The notes below the pieces were generated by a model. It was not told where the DNA came from. It did not search any database and saw only the letters and a list, made by a program, of their open reading frames with translations. From Psychrobacillus sp. OK032 (lineage in GTDB: Bacteria > Bacillota > Bacilli > Bacillales_A > Planococcaceae), in contig NZ_FOGY01000004.1 of assembly GCF_900111345.1 (NCBI RefSeq), positions 310,001 to 374,000 of the forward strand: a DNA stretch of 64,000 nucleotides, in the 5' to 3' direction. Made by a program: the position numbers and the translations under genes. This document shows positions 17,592 to 26,588 of the stretch, piece by piece. Each line of letters starts with the position of its first letter. Within the stretch, counting starts at the first letter, position 1.

Positions 17592-18898
17592 ACAATATTA
17601 AATTTAACGATATTCATTATTTTATTGGCATTAACAGGTTTTTTTGTCGCGACAGAGTTTGCCATTGTAAAAGTACGACACTCACGAATCGACCAGCTTG
17701 TTGCAGAAGGTCGTAAAGGATCCCTTGCTGCAAAGCATGTAACCACACACTTGGATGAATACTTATCGGCGTGTCAGTTAGGTATTACTGTAACCGCTCT
17801 TGGAATTGGTATGGTAGGTGAATCGACATTTGAATTCATATTACATCCATTATTCGAAACGATTGGGATAAGCACTGATTATATCCAATACTTCACTATA
17901 GGTGCTGCTTTTGCAATCGCTACTTTTTTACATGTAGTCGTCGGGGAACTAGCACCTAAAACAATTGCAATTCAAAAGGCAGAGGCAGTGACACTTGTTT
18001 TTGCAAAACCGATTATGATTTTCTATAAGATTTTGTATCCATTCATTTGGCTCTTAAATGGTGCTGCTCGTGTGTTAGTTGGTTTAATAGGTATGAAGCC
18101 AGCTTCAGAACATGAACTTTCACACACGGAAGAAGAACTTCGAATATTGTTAGCTGAAAGTTTTAAAAGCGGTGAGATTAATCAAAACGAATTGAAATAT
18201 GTCAATAATGTTTTCGAGTTTGATGATCGCATTGCTCGTGAAATTATGGTGCCCCGAACAGAAATTGTTGGATTCGAAAAAAAATGCAGCGTTTCATGAT
18301 GTATTAACAGTTATTTCAGAAGAACGTTATACACGTTATCCTGTTTACGAAGAGGATCGGGATAATATTGTCGGTTTTATAAATATTAAAGACTTTTTAA
18401 CTCAAGGGATTAGCAATCGAATTAAAGCAGAAACATTTGACTTGGAAAAGTTCACGAACCGTATAATCAAAACAATCGAGACAACACCAATCAATAATTT
18501 ATTAATAAAAATGCAAAAGCAACGTACTCATATTGCAATTTTATTGGATGAATACGGTGGCACATCGGGTCTTGTTACAGTCGAGGATATTTTAGAAGAA
18601 ATCGTTGGTGAAATTCGTGATGAATTTGATGACGATGAAATAGCAGATATTCGAAAATTAAAAGAAGACCACTATTTAATTCATTCAAAGGTGCTATTGG
18701 ATGAAGTAGCAACATTATTAAGGATTGACAAAGAAAAACCCAGACGTAAATACAATCGGTGGATGGTATTTCACACAAGATATAGATCTAGCAGAAGATA
18801 ATTATATTGAGCATGCTGGATATACGTTCTCGATTTATGAAAAAGAGGGGCACCAGTTGCATTTTATTGAAGTGAAAAAAACAGCTACTTATGCATAG
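17589..18898 (+). pseudogene. CNNM/CBS hemolysin-family transporter-like gene with two frameshifts
   Basis: The pieces join into one YhdP-like protein of about 435 residues: an N-terminal DUF21/CNNM membrane domain ([19 protein letters not shown] onward, four hydrophobic segments), a CBS pair (about 215-335; YTRYPVYEEDRDNIVGF and LLDEYGGTSGLVTVEDILEE) and a C-terminal CorC_HlyC domain (NTIGGWYFTQD onward). The frame shifts near 18280 in a run of eight A and near 18738 in a run of five A. Removing one A from each restores the frame, and the length of 1310 bases equals 3n+2. Relatives export Mg2+ or other divalent cations. This is either a sequencing error or a recent pseudogene. Confidence 0.85.
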
Positions 18899-18909
18899 TA
18901 TTGTGGAAA

Positions 18910-18940
18910 CTCCAGGGTATCTAATACCTTGGAGCTTTTT
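18910..18940 (+). terminator. terminator after the CNNM gene
   Basis: CTCCAGGGTAT pairs with ATACCTTGGAG (one G-U) and is followed by CTTTTTG, 12 bases after the TAG. Confidence 0.85.
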
Positions 18941-18988
18941 GCACTTACTAACTTAAAAACAAAATGAATCCTAATTTCCTAATATTTC

Positions 18989-19645
18989 TTAGATTACATG
19001 TAACGTTGCTTTCAAGTTTTCAATTACTTTCGTTAAAGTGGAAATTGAAGTAATCGTATTTAATTTTTCATCATCTAAAGAATGGTTTGCACCGTGGATT
19101 AACTCAATCCCCAAAGGGGTTTGCTTTTTTATTTGTTCTACTTGCTCTAAGTTGTAATGAGGATCTTTGTCACCGATAACTATAAGGCCCTCGTGTTTGC
19201 TTTTTAATAGATCTGTGTATATTCTATCAAGTTTCAGCAAAGGGGTAAGTAATATCATCTTTGACTTATTAAATACTTCTCTTTTCATAATATCGCTAAC
19301 TACTGGAATTGTTCCAAGTGATTTCGCAAGGAAAATCGTTTCGGTGTAGCGAGAACTATTAAGAACATGATCCATAACAGGGTCTACATCGTTCATAATG
19401 ATTTCAATTATATCTTCCAATGATTGTTCAAATAGATCTTTTTCGTATGAATAATGTATATGTACAACATCAATGTTCTTTTCTAGCATTGCCATAGTAG
19501 CATAATAAAATAAAGGTTTATCATAGGTGTATCCAGCACCTGAAAACATAAAACAGATACTTTTAGAACCTGTTTGAATATGCGTATACTCTATTTTCTT
19601 TTGACTATCCCTACTAAGTATATTAATTTTATTATTTTTCATCAT
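18989..19645 (-). CDS. alpha/beta hydrolase-like protein
   Basis: A 218-residue cytoplasmic protein with an alpha/beta-hydrolase layout. KSICFMFSGAGYTYDKP forms the first strand and oxyanion region, the putative nucleophile is the serine in FLAKSLGTIP (about residue 110), VIGDKDPHY supplies the acidic residue and ELIHGANHSLD the catalytic histidine. The elbow is A-K-S-L-G rather than the usual G-x-S-x-G. The substrate is unknown. Two adjacent ATG codons follow AAGGGGG; either could be used. It stands alone, convergent with the CNNM gene. Confidence 0.7.
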   Translation of the reverse strand: MMKNNKINILSRDSQKKIEYTHIQTGSKSICFMFSGAGYTYDKPLFYYATMAMLEKNIDVVHIHYSYEKDLFEQSLEDIIEIIMNDVDPVMDHVLNSSRYTETIFLAKSLGTIPVVSDIMKREVFNKSKMILLTPLLKLDRIYTDLLKSKHEGLIVIGDKDPHYNLEQVEQIKKQTPLGIELIHGANHSLDDEKLNTITSISTLTKVIENLKATLHVI

Positions 19646-19759
19646 TATCCCCCTTTTTGGTTTCGGTAATTATAAATCCAACCTTCCATCTTTTGAATAA
19701 TCAACATTTCTATAGTCCACTATTTAACTGTTTCACCACTAGATGAAGAAGAAATGCTA

Positions 19760-20272
19760 TCATGTATTCGACCACATAAAATATACAAACCTCACGTTTT
19801 GAGCATTCATTATAAATTCTTCATTACTTGTTGAGACTTGCGTAAAGCCGTTTTTCTCTAATACTTTTTGTGATGCAATATTATTGCTTGTTGTTTTTGC
19901 ATGAACTTGTTTAATATTTTTCATTGAAACCTTCATTAACAGTAGTTTTAAAGCTTTATTTGCAATTCGTTTTCCAGTATGTATTTCTCCAACTCTATAA
20001 CCAATATGACCTATACTTTTGTTTCTATCAATATCAACCAGGTTCATCCTCCCTACAATTGATCCGGTTTGATCTTTTATTAAATAAAAATAAGATATCC
20101 CCTTCTCTTGTTCTTCCAACAATTCTTTATGTCTTTTTTGAAAAGTTTCAAAACCATAATACTCTTCCCCACGACTCGGTACATATTTTTCAAAATAGGC
20201 TCTATTTTCACTTTCAAAATTAAATAATTCTTCTGCATCCTGTTTTTGTATCTTTTCAATTGAAATCTCCAT
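19760..20272 (-). CDS. GNAT N-acetyltransferase
   Basis: A 170-residue RimJ-like acetyltransferase. The motif A region IGYRVGEIHTGKRIANKALK and the following TSNNIASQKVLEKNGFTQVS are visible. The acceptor is unknown. The upstream ribosome site (GGTGG) is weak. It is a single gene on the minus strand between an alpha/beta hydrolase and a methyltransferase fragment. Confidence 0.85.
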   Translation of the reverse strand: MEISIEKIQKQDAEELFNFESENRAYFEKYVPSRGEEYYGFETFQKRHKELLEEQEKGISYFYLIKDQTGSIVGRMNLVDIDRNKSIGHIGYRVGEIHTGKRIANKALKLLLMKVSMKNIKQVHAKTTSNNIASQKVLEKNGFTQVSTSNEEFIMNAQNVRFVYFMWSNT

Positions 20273-20397
20273 TGTAAGACCACCATTCTATTGATTATAG
20301 TCTATCTCTCGTCATTGAAATAGTCCGACACTTCTATCTAATCGAACAAGCCTTATTTGCTTTTTATAGCGAGCTTGATGGATACATTTATTTGTTC

Positions 20398-20607
20398 TTA
20401 ATAAATTCCAGTATTATCACTTACTAATAAATCAGAGAACCTTTCCGCTAATTGGCCAGTTCCACATCCTAAATCGAGCATCTGGCCGCTACCATCCAAA
20501 GAAAACCTTTCAACTAAAAATCTAATTAATGAAGCTGGATGCATTGGTCTAAAACGGTAATAAAAACTAGCTGTTCCTTCAAATAAATCTTTACCATAAG
20601 CTGCCAT
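20398..20607 (-). pseudogene. N-terminal fragment of a class I SAM-dependent methyltransferase
   Basis: Only 69 residues remain. They begin MAAYGKDLFEGTASFYYRFR and reach the SAM-binding motif I, MLDLGCGTGQLAERF, then end at a stop six residues after a divergent SDLLVSDN stretch. Family members are about 200-250 residues, so the remaining Rossmann strands and the substrate domain are missing. No downstream continuation was found in other frames. It is likely a deletion remnant. Confidence 0.75.
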
Positions 20608-20634
20608 TGTTCTTGCTACCTCCTCACACTTGTA

Positions 20635-21519
20635 TTAGGCTTTTAAAAAGTCTAATACTTCACTTACAAATTTCTCAGTTTCCTCAAGGTCAGGAAAATG
20701 AGCACTTTTATTAAATAAGATCCATTCACTGTTAGAAAGATTTCTATTTATTAGATTGGATATAGGAATTCCCGTATTTCGATCATAAACACCTGTGATG
20801 ATTAATGTCTTATGATGAATATCGTTAAGTCGTTCATATAGTGGAGGAGTTACTGGGTTTTCTTGCAAAGCCGCTAGCATAAGCCCTGTATTGTGTAGAT
20901 TACTTTCTTGTATGAACTGTCGGAACTTTTTAGCAACGTCCTGATTCACAAACAATAAACGGTCAATTGTCTCCTCATCAACAATCTCCCATATTTGACT
21001 GTATTTACTTTCAATCGGGGTATTTTCTTGAAGTATTTCATCAATCTTAGTTACTAGAGTTTGTTCTGCGATAGATAGGAAACCGGATATTTGTATCATA
21101 TATTGCGTTTTTAGATTTATTAAACTAGGTCCAGATAATATTATTTTGTTAATAAGCTCCGGAAAGGCAAAAGCAAATTCAAGTGCTAATTCTCCACCAA
21201 AAGAATAACCTAATAAATCAACTTTTTCGCTTTCCGTCCATTGAATAATTTTGCAAAAGTCGCCAACTAATTCATTGATAGTATAAGCATTTTCGGCAAT
21301 TGATTTGCCACTTCTACCGCATCCTCGCTGCTCGTAGTATATTACTGTTCTATCTTGTAGAAAAGGACCGACAGTTCTTTCGAAAGTATAAAGATTTCCT
21401 CCTGGACCTCCATGAATAATAACTAGAGGGATTGTATTATTTTCTTTTCCCTCTACTTTTATCCAATGTATTACTCCATTTATATCTATTTGATATTCGC
21501 CATTTTCCATATTCATCAT
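20635..21519 (-). CDS. alpha/beta hydrolase, proline iminopeptidase-like
   Basis: A 294-residue serine hydrolase. The oxyanion segment VIIHGGPGGNLYTFER is typical of proline iminopeptidases. The nucleophile elbow is DLLGYSFGGELALEFA (serine near 107), the acid lies in GVYDRNTGIP and the histidine in KSAHFPDLEETEKF. It probably cleaves small peptides or esters in the cytoplasm. The start ATG overlaps the stop of the small membrane-protein frame by four bases (ATGA), which supports the first ATG despite its closeness to GAAGGAG. It shares a leftward operon with the DUF1835 gene. Confidence 0.87.
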   Translation of the reverse strand: MMNMENGEYQIDINGVIHWIKVEGKENNTIPLVIIHGGPGGNLYTFERTVGPFLQDRTVIYYEQRGCGRSGKSIAENAYTINELVGDFCKIIQWTESEKVDLLGYSFGGELALEFAFAFPELINKIILSGPSLINLKTQYMIQISGFLSIAEQTLVTKIDEILQENTPIESKYSQIWEIVDEETIDRLLFVNQDVAKKFRQFIQESNLHNTGLMLAALQENPVTPPLYERLNDIHHKTLIITGVYDRNTGIPISNLINRNLSNSEWILFNKSAHFPDLEETEKFVSEVLDFLKA

Positions 21520-21826
21520 TGCTCCTTCGAAAATTTATATACACCGATTAGTAAACATAACATACTTAAAGCCCAAATAACGCCAGAAATCCCTATCCGT
21601 AGTGAAATCTCTTCAGATGCCATTGGATGGTAATAATCAAAGGAGATTGCCTTCAATAAAAAGTAAACGGCAACTGAGAATAGAAGTAGATGTAATAATG
21701 TCCAAGTTATGCATAACTGTTATGTTTATTTTTAAACCAAAGTAGCAATGTTGTTACAATTGCAATTCCCATAACAATAGCAAAGCCACCTATTAACAAA
21801 CCAATTACTTCTTGTTCTAATGGCAT
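21516..21826 (-). pseudogene. small membrane protein, apparently frameshifted
   Basis: Starting at an ATG that overlaps the end of the DUF1835 gene, the frame reads MPLEQEVIGLLIGGFAIVMG, one transmembrane helix, and stops after 39 codons. An overlapping second frame carries two more helices (ITWTLLHLLLFSVAVYFLL and SGVIWALSMLCLLIGVY) and ends in KFSKEQ exactly at the hydrolase start. The total of 311 bases is 3n+2, so a single-base indel would join them into a protein of about 103 residues. I do not recognise the family. Decay or a sequencing error is likely. Confidence 0.5.
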
Positions 21827-22833
21827 AAGTAACCAGCTTTCAATTTCACACTGTAAAACCGCATTGCCTTTGGAACCCCTTCTATTTCAAAAATTCCTTC
21901 TAAAATTAGTTGGCGTACACGGTATTCGAAAAATACATCGCCAACATATTGATCTGAGTGTCCAAGTACTTCCCCAATTAGTCTGGCTGATTTCATGAAA
22001 TCATTTGTTCCTAGTTCCTTATGTAAATAACGAGCTTTTTCGATAATGAATGCATCGAAGTGACTTTCTGACACACATTTAATTTGGTCGTCCTCCCAAA
22101 TGCGCAGGACTTCAGTTGTTTCGTCAAGTTTTTCCCATTCGTCTGCTAGCATGTTACGGAGTTGTTTCGTTAATGGCTGTTCGTTTTTATAAGTCTCATA
22201 GATTATTTTTAATTTTTCAGCTGCCAATTCCCCTGTATGAACTGGAATAATGTTTGGCCATAGTTTTTGAAAAGCTGTACTGATGTTAATGAGACGTATG
22301 TCGTTCTTCTTTTCTTTCAAGATATGCAGGATAAATCGTGCAGCGGTTTGTTCATGTGCATTGTTTGCTGTCCATATGTAGATTGGTATGTTCGTAGGTA
22401 TGTTCTTTATGTCCTCTACCGTTTTTTGAAACTCTTCTATATAGTTAAATGTGCGCTGTTCGTCCATATTTATATGTAGGAACAACCATTTTTTTCGTTG
22501 TTTGAGTCCTTCTTCGTTGTGAAGCTGGTTCACGGGGCCGATAGAAAATAGGTCAGAAAATCGAATTACCTTTTCATCTCTTGGCAGTGCTATTTTTAAG
22601 CTTCCCGCCGCAGAATCTCCAAACACGATATGTATGGTGTTATAGTTTGTTTGCTTTGAATTAGATGCAGATTGTAATAAGTCATGATATTCTTTTTTCA
22701 TATCTTTTAGAAATTGTTCTTCTGGATAACTCGTTTCCTCCAACATTTGAACTCGTAAAAAGTGTTGTAATAACAGCGACTTTGCTTCTCGCTCAGATAA
22801 TTGTTCTACATTTTTTTTGATTTTATGTATCAT
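21817..22833 (-). CDS. DUF1835/DUF3658 domain protein
   Basis: A protein of about 338 residues matching the DUF1835 architecture: an alpha-helical N-terminal tail, then the core starting TIHIVFGDSAAGSLKIAL with DLFSIGPVNQLH, and a C-terminal DUF3658 part with FDAFIIEKAR. Its molecular role is unknown. ATG at 22833 is chosen because AAAGGAG lies ten bases upstream; the frame remains open to 22878 with no suitable site. It is followed by an overlapping small membrane-protein frame and a hydrolase gene. Confidence 0.8.
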   Translation of the reverse strand: MIHKIKKNVEQLSEREAKSLLLQHFLRVQMLEETSYPEEQFLKDMKKEYHDLLQSASNSKQTNYNTIHIVFGDSAAGSLKIALPRDEKVIRFSDLFSIGPVNQLHNEEGLKQRKKWLFLHINMDEQRTFNYIEEFQKTVEDIKNIPTNIPIYIWTANNAHEQTAARFILHILKEKKNDIRLINISTAFQKLWPNIIPVHTGELAAEKLKIIYETYKNEQPLTKQLRNMLADEWEKLDETTEVLRIWEDDQIKCVSESHFDAFIIEKARYLHKELGTNDFMKSARLIGEVLGHSDQYVGDVFFEYRVRQLILEGIFEIEGVPKAMRFYSVKLKAGYLCH

Positions 22834-22852
22834 TGAAATCATTCTCCTTTTG

Positions 22853-23089
22853 TTATTCTCTCTTCGCAAAATCTCCACTTTCTACATTAAATAGATAAGT
22901 TCCTTCTATTGTATATATCATATAATGACCGATGGATCTTTTTATTTCTTTTGTTTGAATCATTTTTTCTCCAGTTGCATTTTCAACTTTTGCTACTGCT
23001 TCTTTATATGTATAAGTAGGTAAAAACCCAAAAAAGAGAACGGCTAGAATGATTAACCGATTATGTAAGTAGCGAAGACTCGTTTCCAT
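22853..23089 (-). CDS. hypothetical protein with N-terminal hydrophobic segment
   Basis: A 78-residue protein with one hydrophobic stretch (RLIILAVLFFGFLPTYTY, about residues 11-28) followed by a polar tail with KVENATGEKMIQTKEI and YTIEGTYLFNVESGDF. This suggests a single-pass, possibly exported protein. The family is unrecognised. It overlaps the upstream membrane-protein gene by 37 bases and ends 20 bases before the DUF1835 start, so the three genes are likely co-transcribed. Confidence 0.55.
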   Translation of the reverse strand: METSLRYLHNRLIILAVLFFGFLPTYTYKEAVAKVENATGEKMIQTKEIKRSIGHYMIYTIEGTYLFNVESGDFAKRE

Positions 23090-23265
23090 TTTATATTTCC
23101 ATCACAAAAATAAATAAAAATAATTCCACTGATACCTAAAAGGAATGTTCCTATACCATATTTCCCAGTATCATCAATAAAAGCGTACTTGCTTGCAATG
23201 AAAAGCATCCATGCAGACAGGAATATGCCAACTTCACTCAAACTGTAAAAATACTTCTTTTCCAT
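23053..23265 (-). CDS. hypothetical small membrane protein
   Basis: A 70-residue protein beginning MEKKYFYSLSEVG, with two hydrophobic segments (about residues 11-26 and 38-52) and a basic tail. The ATG at 23265 follows GAGGAGGG with five bases between. The family is not recognised. Its end overlaps the next small gene, so they may form a translationally coupled pair ahead of the DUF1835 gene. Confidence 0.55.
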   Translation of the reverse strand: MEKKYFYSLSEVGIFLSAWMLFIASKYAFIDDTGKYGIGTFLLGISGIIFIYFCDGNIKWKRVFATYIIG

Positions 23266-23327
23266 AGATTCCCTCCTCATATTATTGTTCTACTTTAAAA
23301 CTGGAAAGTCCTTCTTAAACAGGAAAT

Positions 23328-23363
23328 AAAAAAGACCAAACGTATGTAAATGTTCGGTCTTTT
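23328..23363 (-). terminator. terminator after the UvrX gene
   Basis: On the minus strand AAAGACCGAAC pairs with GTTTGGTCTTT (one mismatch) around a nine-base loop and runs into TTTTATTT, directly after the uvrX stop. Confidence 0.8.
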
Positions 23364-23365
23364 CT

Positions 23366-24619
23366 CTATTTTTTATGCCCTCCAAGCAATCCAGCACGTT
23401 TTCTTGCAGTTCCCGCTTCCGTGTAGGAAACAGCACGCAATATTGCACTAGAGCCATATTTACCTCGGAGGTAATCCATTGTTTTTCCTAGTTCTCGAAC
23501 TTTCCATTTGTCTTCTTCAAATAGGTTTAGTTGCATGGAGTACTCTGGTTCTAAATTGGTAATGGAAATCGACAGTTTGCGAACGGGTCGGTGATCGTAA
23601 AATTCATCAAAAATTTGTTCGCATACTTTATATATGGTCATCGTAGCATTTGTTGGTTCATCAATTGAACGGGAACGATTAAATCCTCCACCGAATGCCT
23701 CTTTACTGTAAATGATGGAGAGATGGACCGTTCTTCCGACCATTTCAGCTTCGCGAGCACGTCTCGCCACGTCTTCACACATTTCTAATACGACAGTCAT
23801 TATCTCTTCTTTGGAACGGTAATCACGAAATAGCACTTGCCCCTTGCCGTAACTAATTTGGCCTTCTGCTAAAGGCGCACCAAGTTCTGACAAATCAATT
23901 CCCCAAGCATGGTGATATAACTGATTTCCCATTACGCCAAACTTAGCTTCTAATGTCGCAAGCGATGTGTTTGCTAGTTGCCCAACGCTTATAATACCCA
24001 TATTATTTAATGTTTTTTCTAAACGCGAACCAATTCCCCACATTTTGGAAAGCGGAGCAATAGGCCATAGCTTTTGTGGCACATCTTTATATGTCCATTT
24101 TGCAAAGCCTGTTTTTTTGGCTTCCAAGTCCAGGGCAAGCTTTGCGATTAGCATATTTGGACCCATTCCAACAGCACACGGTAATTGAAACTGGTTATAT
24201 AGTCCATCCTGCATTCGCTTAATTGTGTCTTCTACTGGCCCCCATAATTTTTCGGTTCCTCCCAAATCAGCAAAGCATTCATCGACGCTATACACATGAA
24301 TTGCTTCGCTTGGAACGAATTGATTTAAGTAACGTGTGATTTCCATGGAAACGCGAACAAAAAACTCCATCTTCGGCTCGATTAAATGAATTGACGGATG
24401 ATCAGGAATTTCAAAGAGCCGTGTTCCTGTCTTTACTCCAAATTTCTTTTTCATCATGGGAGATGCCGCAAGCACAATACTTCCCTTTTGTTCTAAATTT
24501 CCGATAACCGCAATCGGTGTATTCATAATGTCTAGTCCAGCATCTGCAGCCGCACAGCTTGCGTAAAAGCTCCGTATATCAATGCATATAATTTTTCGAT
24601 TTTCTAAACCTTCATGCAT
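23366..24619 (-). CDS. uvrX: Y-family DNA polymerase (UvrX/YqjW type)
   Basis: A 417-residue translesion polymerase. Catalytic carboxylates lie in ICIDIRSFYASCAAAD (near residue 14) and in YSVDECFADLGG; the thumb helix-hairpin-helix (MWGIGSRLEKTLNNMGI) and the little-finger domain follow. The sequence resembles the Bacillus UvrX/YqjW group more than DinB/Pol IV. It should copy past DNA lesions during the SOS response, and two LexA-box-like sites directly upstream support this. The start is ATG after GAAGGAG. A piece of this gene is duplicated at 42463-42590. Confidence 0.92.
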   Translation of the reverse strand: MHEGLENRKIICIDIRSFYASCAAADAGLDIMNTPIAVIGNLEQKGSIVLAASPMMKKKFGVKTGTRLFEIPDHPSIHLIEPKMEFFVRVSMEITRYLNQFVPSEAIHVYSVDECFADLGGTEKLWGPVEDTIKRMQDGLYNQFQLPCAVGMGPNMLIAKLALDLEAKKTGFAKWTYKDVPQKLWPIAPLSKMWGIGSRLEKTLNNMGIISVGQLANTSLATLEAKFGVMGNQLYHHAWGIDLSELGAPLAEGQISYGKGQVLFRDYRSKEEIMTVVLEMCEDVARRAREAEMVGRTVHLSIIYSKEAFGGGFNRSRSIDEPTNATMTIYKVCEQIFDEFYDHRPVRKLSISITNLEPEYSMQLNLFEEDKWKVRELGKTMDYLRGKYGSSAILRAVSYTEAGTARKRAGLLGGHKK

Positions 24620-24641
24620 TGTCTCTCTTCTCCTTCAATAA

Positions 24642-24679
24642 AGAACGTTTGTTCTTATTATATGCCGAACATTCGTTTT
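24642..24679 (-). promoter_or_regulatory. double LexA (SOS) box upstream of uvrX
   Basis: AGAACGTTTGTTCT (24642-24655) and CGAACATTCGTTTT (24666-24679) each fit the Bacillus LexA consensus CGAACRNRYGTTYG closely. Their centres are 24 bases apart, and the nearer one is about 25 bases from the uvrX start. Two bound dimers would give tight damage-inducible control. Confidence 0.8.
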
Positions 24680-24693
24680 TATTCAAGAAGATT

Positions 24694-24783
24694 TTATTGG
24701 TAATAGACCAAAATAATTGGAAATAACATATCCACTAATAAAACAACAATTAATATCGCTGTACCTTCAGCGTCTCTTTTAAT
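24694..24783 (-). CDS. possible 30-codon hydrophobic peptide
   Basis: The minus strand encodes KRDAEGTAILIVVLLVDMLF and a short PIILVYYQ tail. There is no ATG or ribosome site here (the first codon would be ATT). The duplicated copy near 42630 starts with a proper ATG (MHIKRDAEDTVVLIVV) before it is truncated. It may be a genuine small membrane peptide gene now damaged in both copies. Low confidence; no family recognised. Confidence 0.25.
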   Translation of the reverse strand: MKRDAEGTAILIVVLLVDMLFPIILVYYQ

Positions 24784-24845
24784 GTGTTTTTTTTTCGGTT
24801 TTACAGAATTATTTAATTTACACGGAAGTAAATTTACCTAACCCT

Positions 24846-25022
24846 TTAGCCTTTTATTAACTCCATTATTTTATCCAATTTCATTTCAAACTCATTAAGT
24901 TGATGCTTTTTTGCCTGTTGATTCAAGAGTAATCTCCTAATAAATAGTGTAAACGATACTACAAATAAAACGATAAGCCCCAATACTATAATCTGATAAA
25001 TCATGTCTCCCACATTAAACAT
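24846..25022 (-). CDS. DUF4083 small membrane protein (copy 1)
   Basis: A 58-residue protein starting MFNVGDMIYQIIVLGLIVLF: one transmembrane helix (about residues 8-28) followed by a basic, coiled-coil-like tail ending KLDKIMELIKG. It matches DUF4083, a Bacillus family of unknown role. The ATG at 25022 has GGGG nine bases upstream; a longer frame to 25052 lacks a site. A near-identical copy is at 43046-43222. Confidence 0.75.
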   Translation of the reverse strand: MFNVGDMIYQIIVLGLIVLFVVSFTLFIRRLLLNQQAKKHQLNEFEMKLDKIMELIKG

Positions 25023-25227
25023 AAAAACATCCCCTTGTATAGAAATGGTCAAGCATAACTTTACATCTACCTCTCACATTCCTTAATTACTTTATTTTAA
25101 CATTTAATGTTGGTAATTAGATTCTTTATTAGTAATTCCTTCTTGATGTTTTGGACGTAAAAATAGACCATCGAAATGAACTGCCCCGTAAAAGTTAGAC
25201 ACCAACTAACATTTACGGGGTGTTTTT

Positions 25228-25749
25228 ATGTCTAAATATACAATAGAAGTTAAATTAAAAGCGGTGGAACGCTATTTAACTGGAAACGAAAGCTATCACA
25301 CTATCGCAGAAAGTATTGGCGCAGCTAAATCTCAAGTCATTACTTGGGTGAAATTATTTGAAGCACAGGGTAAAAAGGGTTTTAAGAGAAGCTATACAAG
25401 CTACTCATCTGGATTTAAACTAGACGTACTTAATTTTATGAGCGAGACAGGTGCGTCTTTTCTAGAAACGGCAAGCAAATTTAATATTTCTTCTCCGAGT
25501 ATTATTTATCAGTGGGAGGAGTTGCTTAAGACAAAAGGATTGGACGCGCTAAAACCAAAGAAAAAGAGGCGTCCATCCATGAAAAAGGAAATCAAATCGA
25601 ATGACAAAAAAACAGCTCCAGTTGAGGGTTCTATGGAAGCTCTACGAGCTGAAAATGAACGTTTGCGTATGGAGAATGCCTACTTAAAAAAGTTGAAAGC
25701 TTTAGTTCACGAACAAGAAAAATTACAAACAAAATCAAAGCGCAAGTAA
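25228..25749 (+). CDS. IS3 OrfA (helix-turn-helix subunit)
   Basis: A 173-residue DNA-binding protein with two HTH regions (about residues 5-45, [20 protein letters not shown]; and about 60-105) followed by a leucine-zipper-like stretch ([20 protein letters not shown]). It recognises the IS ends and, when ribosomes slip at AAAAAAG near its end, is fused to OrfB. The ATG lies just inside the left inverted repeat. Confidence 0.92.
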   Translation: MSKYTIEVKLKAVERYLTGNESYHTIAESIGAAKSQVITWVKLFEAQGKKGFKRSYTSYSSGFKLDVLNFMSETGASFLETASKFNISSPSIIYQWEELLKTKGLDALKPKKKRRPSMKKEIKSNDKKTAPVEGSMEALRAENERLRMENAYLKKLKALVHEQEKLQTKSKRK

Positions 25750-25778
25750 TTTTTGAACTGAAGAAACATTATGAAGTC

Positions 25779-26588
25779 GTGGATTTAGTTCAAGTCGCTG
25801 ACATTCCACGCAGTACTTATTACTATTTGGAAAAACGATTGAATCAAGTAGATAAATATGAAACAGTAAAAGAAGCTATCAAGATCATTTATCACGAACA
25901 TAAGGGTCGTTATGGCTACCGCCGCATCACGAAAGAACTGAAGAAATACGGATTTAGGTATGACCCGAAGACCATCAATCGCTTGATGAATGAAATCGGT
26001 TTAAAATGTGAGGTCCGTATGAAGAAGTATCGTTCTTATAAAGGAAACGTCGGGAAAATCGCTCCTAATGTATTACAACGTGATTTTAAGGCTGAGAAAA
26101 TGAATCAAAAATGGGTAACAGACGTGACCGAATTCCATCTCTTTGGAGAAAAACGTTATCTGTCACCTGTTCTGGATTTGTGTCATGGTGAAATTATCTC
26201 ATATAAAGTCATGAATCGACCGGTCTATCAACTTGTAGGTGATATGTTAGACGAAGCTATTCTGCGCCTTCAACCGGAAGATGAGGTAATTCTTCATTCC
26301 GATCAAGGCTGGCATTATCAGATGAAAAAATATCAAAAAACACTACAAGAGCACCAGATAACACAGAGTATGTCCCGTAAGGGTAACTGCTTAGATAATG
26401 CAGTCATTGAAAATTTCTTTGGCTTATTAAAATCAGAACTGCTTTATTTACAAGGGTTTGAGAGTATGGCGCATTTTGAAAAGGAATTAGAAGAATATAT
26501 GGAGTATTACAATCACAAGCGAATGAAGGCAAAATTAAAAGACCTGAGCCCAGTAGAATACCGAACTCAGATCTTAGAAGCCGCCTAA
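25779..26588 (+). CDS. IS3 OrfB (DDE transposase catalytic part)
   Basis: A 269-residue integrase-core protein. The DDE triad is seen in [20 protein letters not shown] (D), [12 protein letters not shown] (D) and [18 protein letters not shown] (E). The HTH_21 region [19 protein letters not shown] precedes it. The frame continues upstream of the GTG in the -1 frame ([19 protein letters not shown]) and meets orfA at the A6G slip site, so the active transposase is probably the OrfAB fusion. All catalytic residues are intact. Confidence 0.92.
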   Translation: MDLVQVADIPRSTYYYLEKRLNQVDKYETVKEAIKIIYHEHKGRYGYRRITKELKKYGFRYDPKTINRLMNEIGLKCEVRMKKYRSYKGNVGKIAPNVLQRDFKAEKMNQKWVTDVTEFHLFGEKRYLSPVLDLCHGEIISYKVMNRPVYQLVGDMLDEAILRLQPEDEVILHSDQGWHYQMKKYQKTLQEHQITQSMSRKGNCLDNAVIENFFGLLKSELLYLQGFESMAHFEKELEEYMEYYNHKRMKAKLKDLSPVEYRTQILEAA

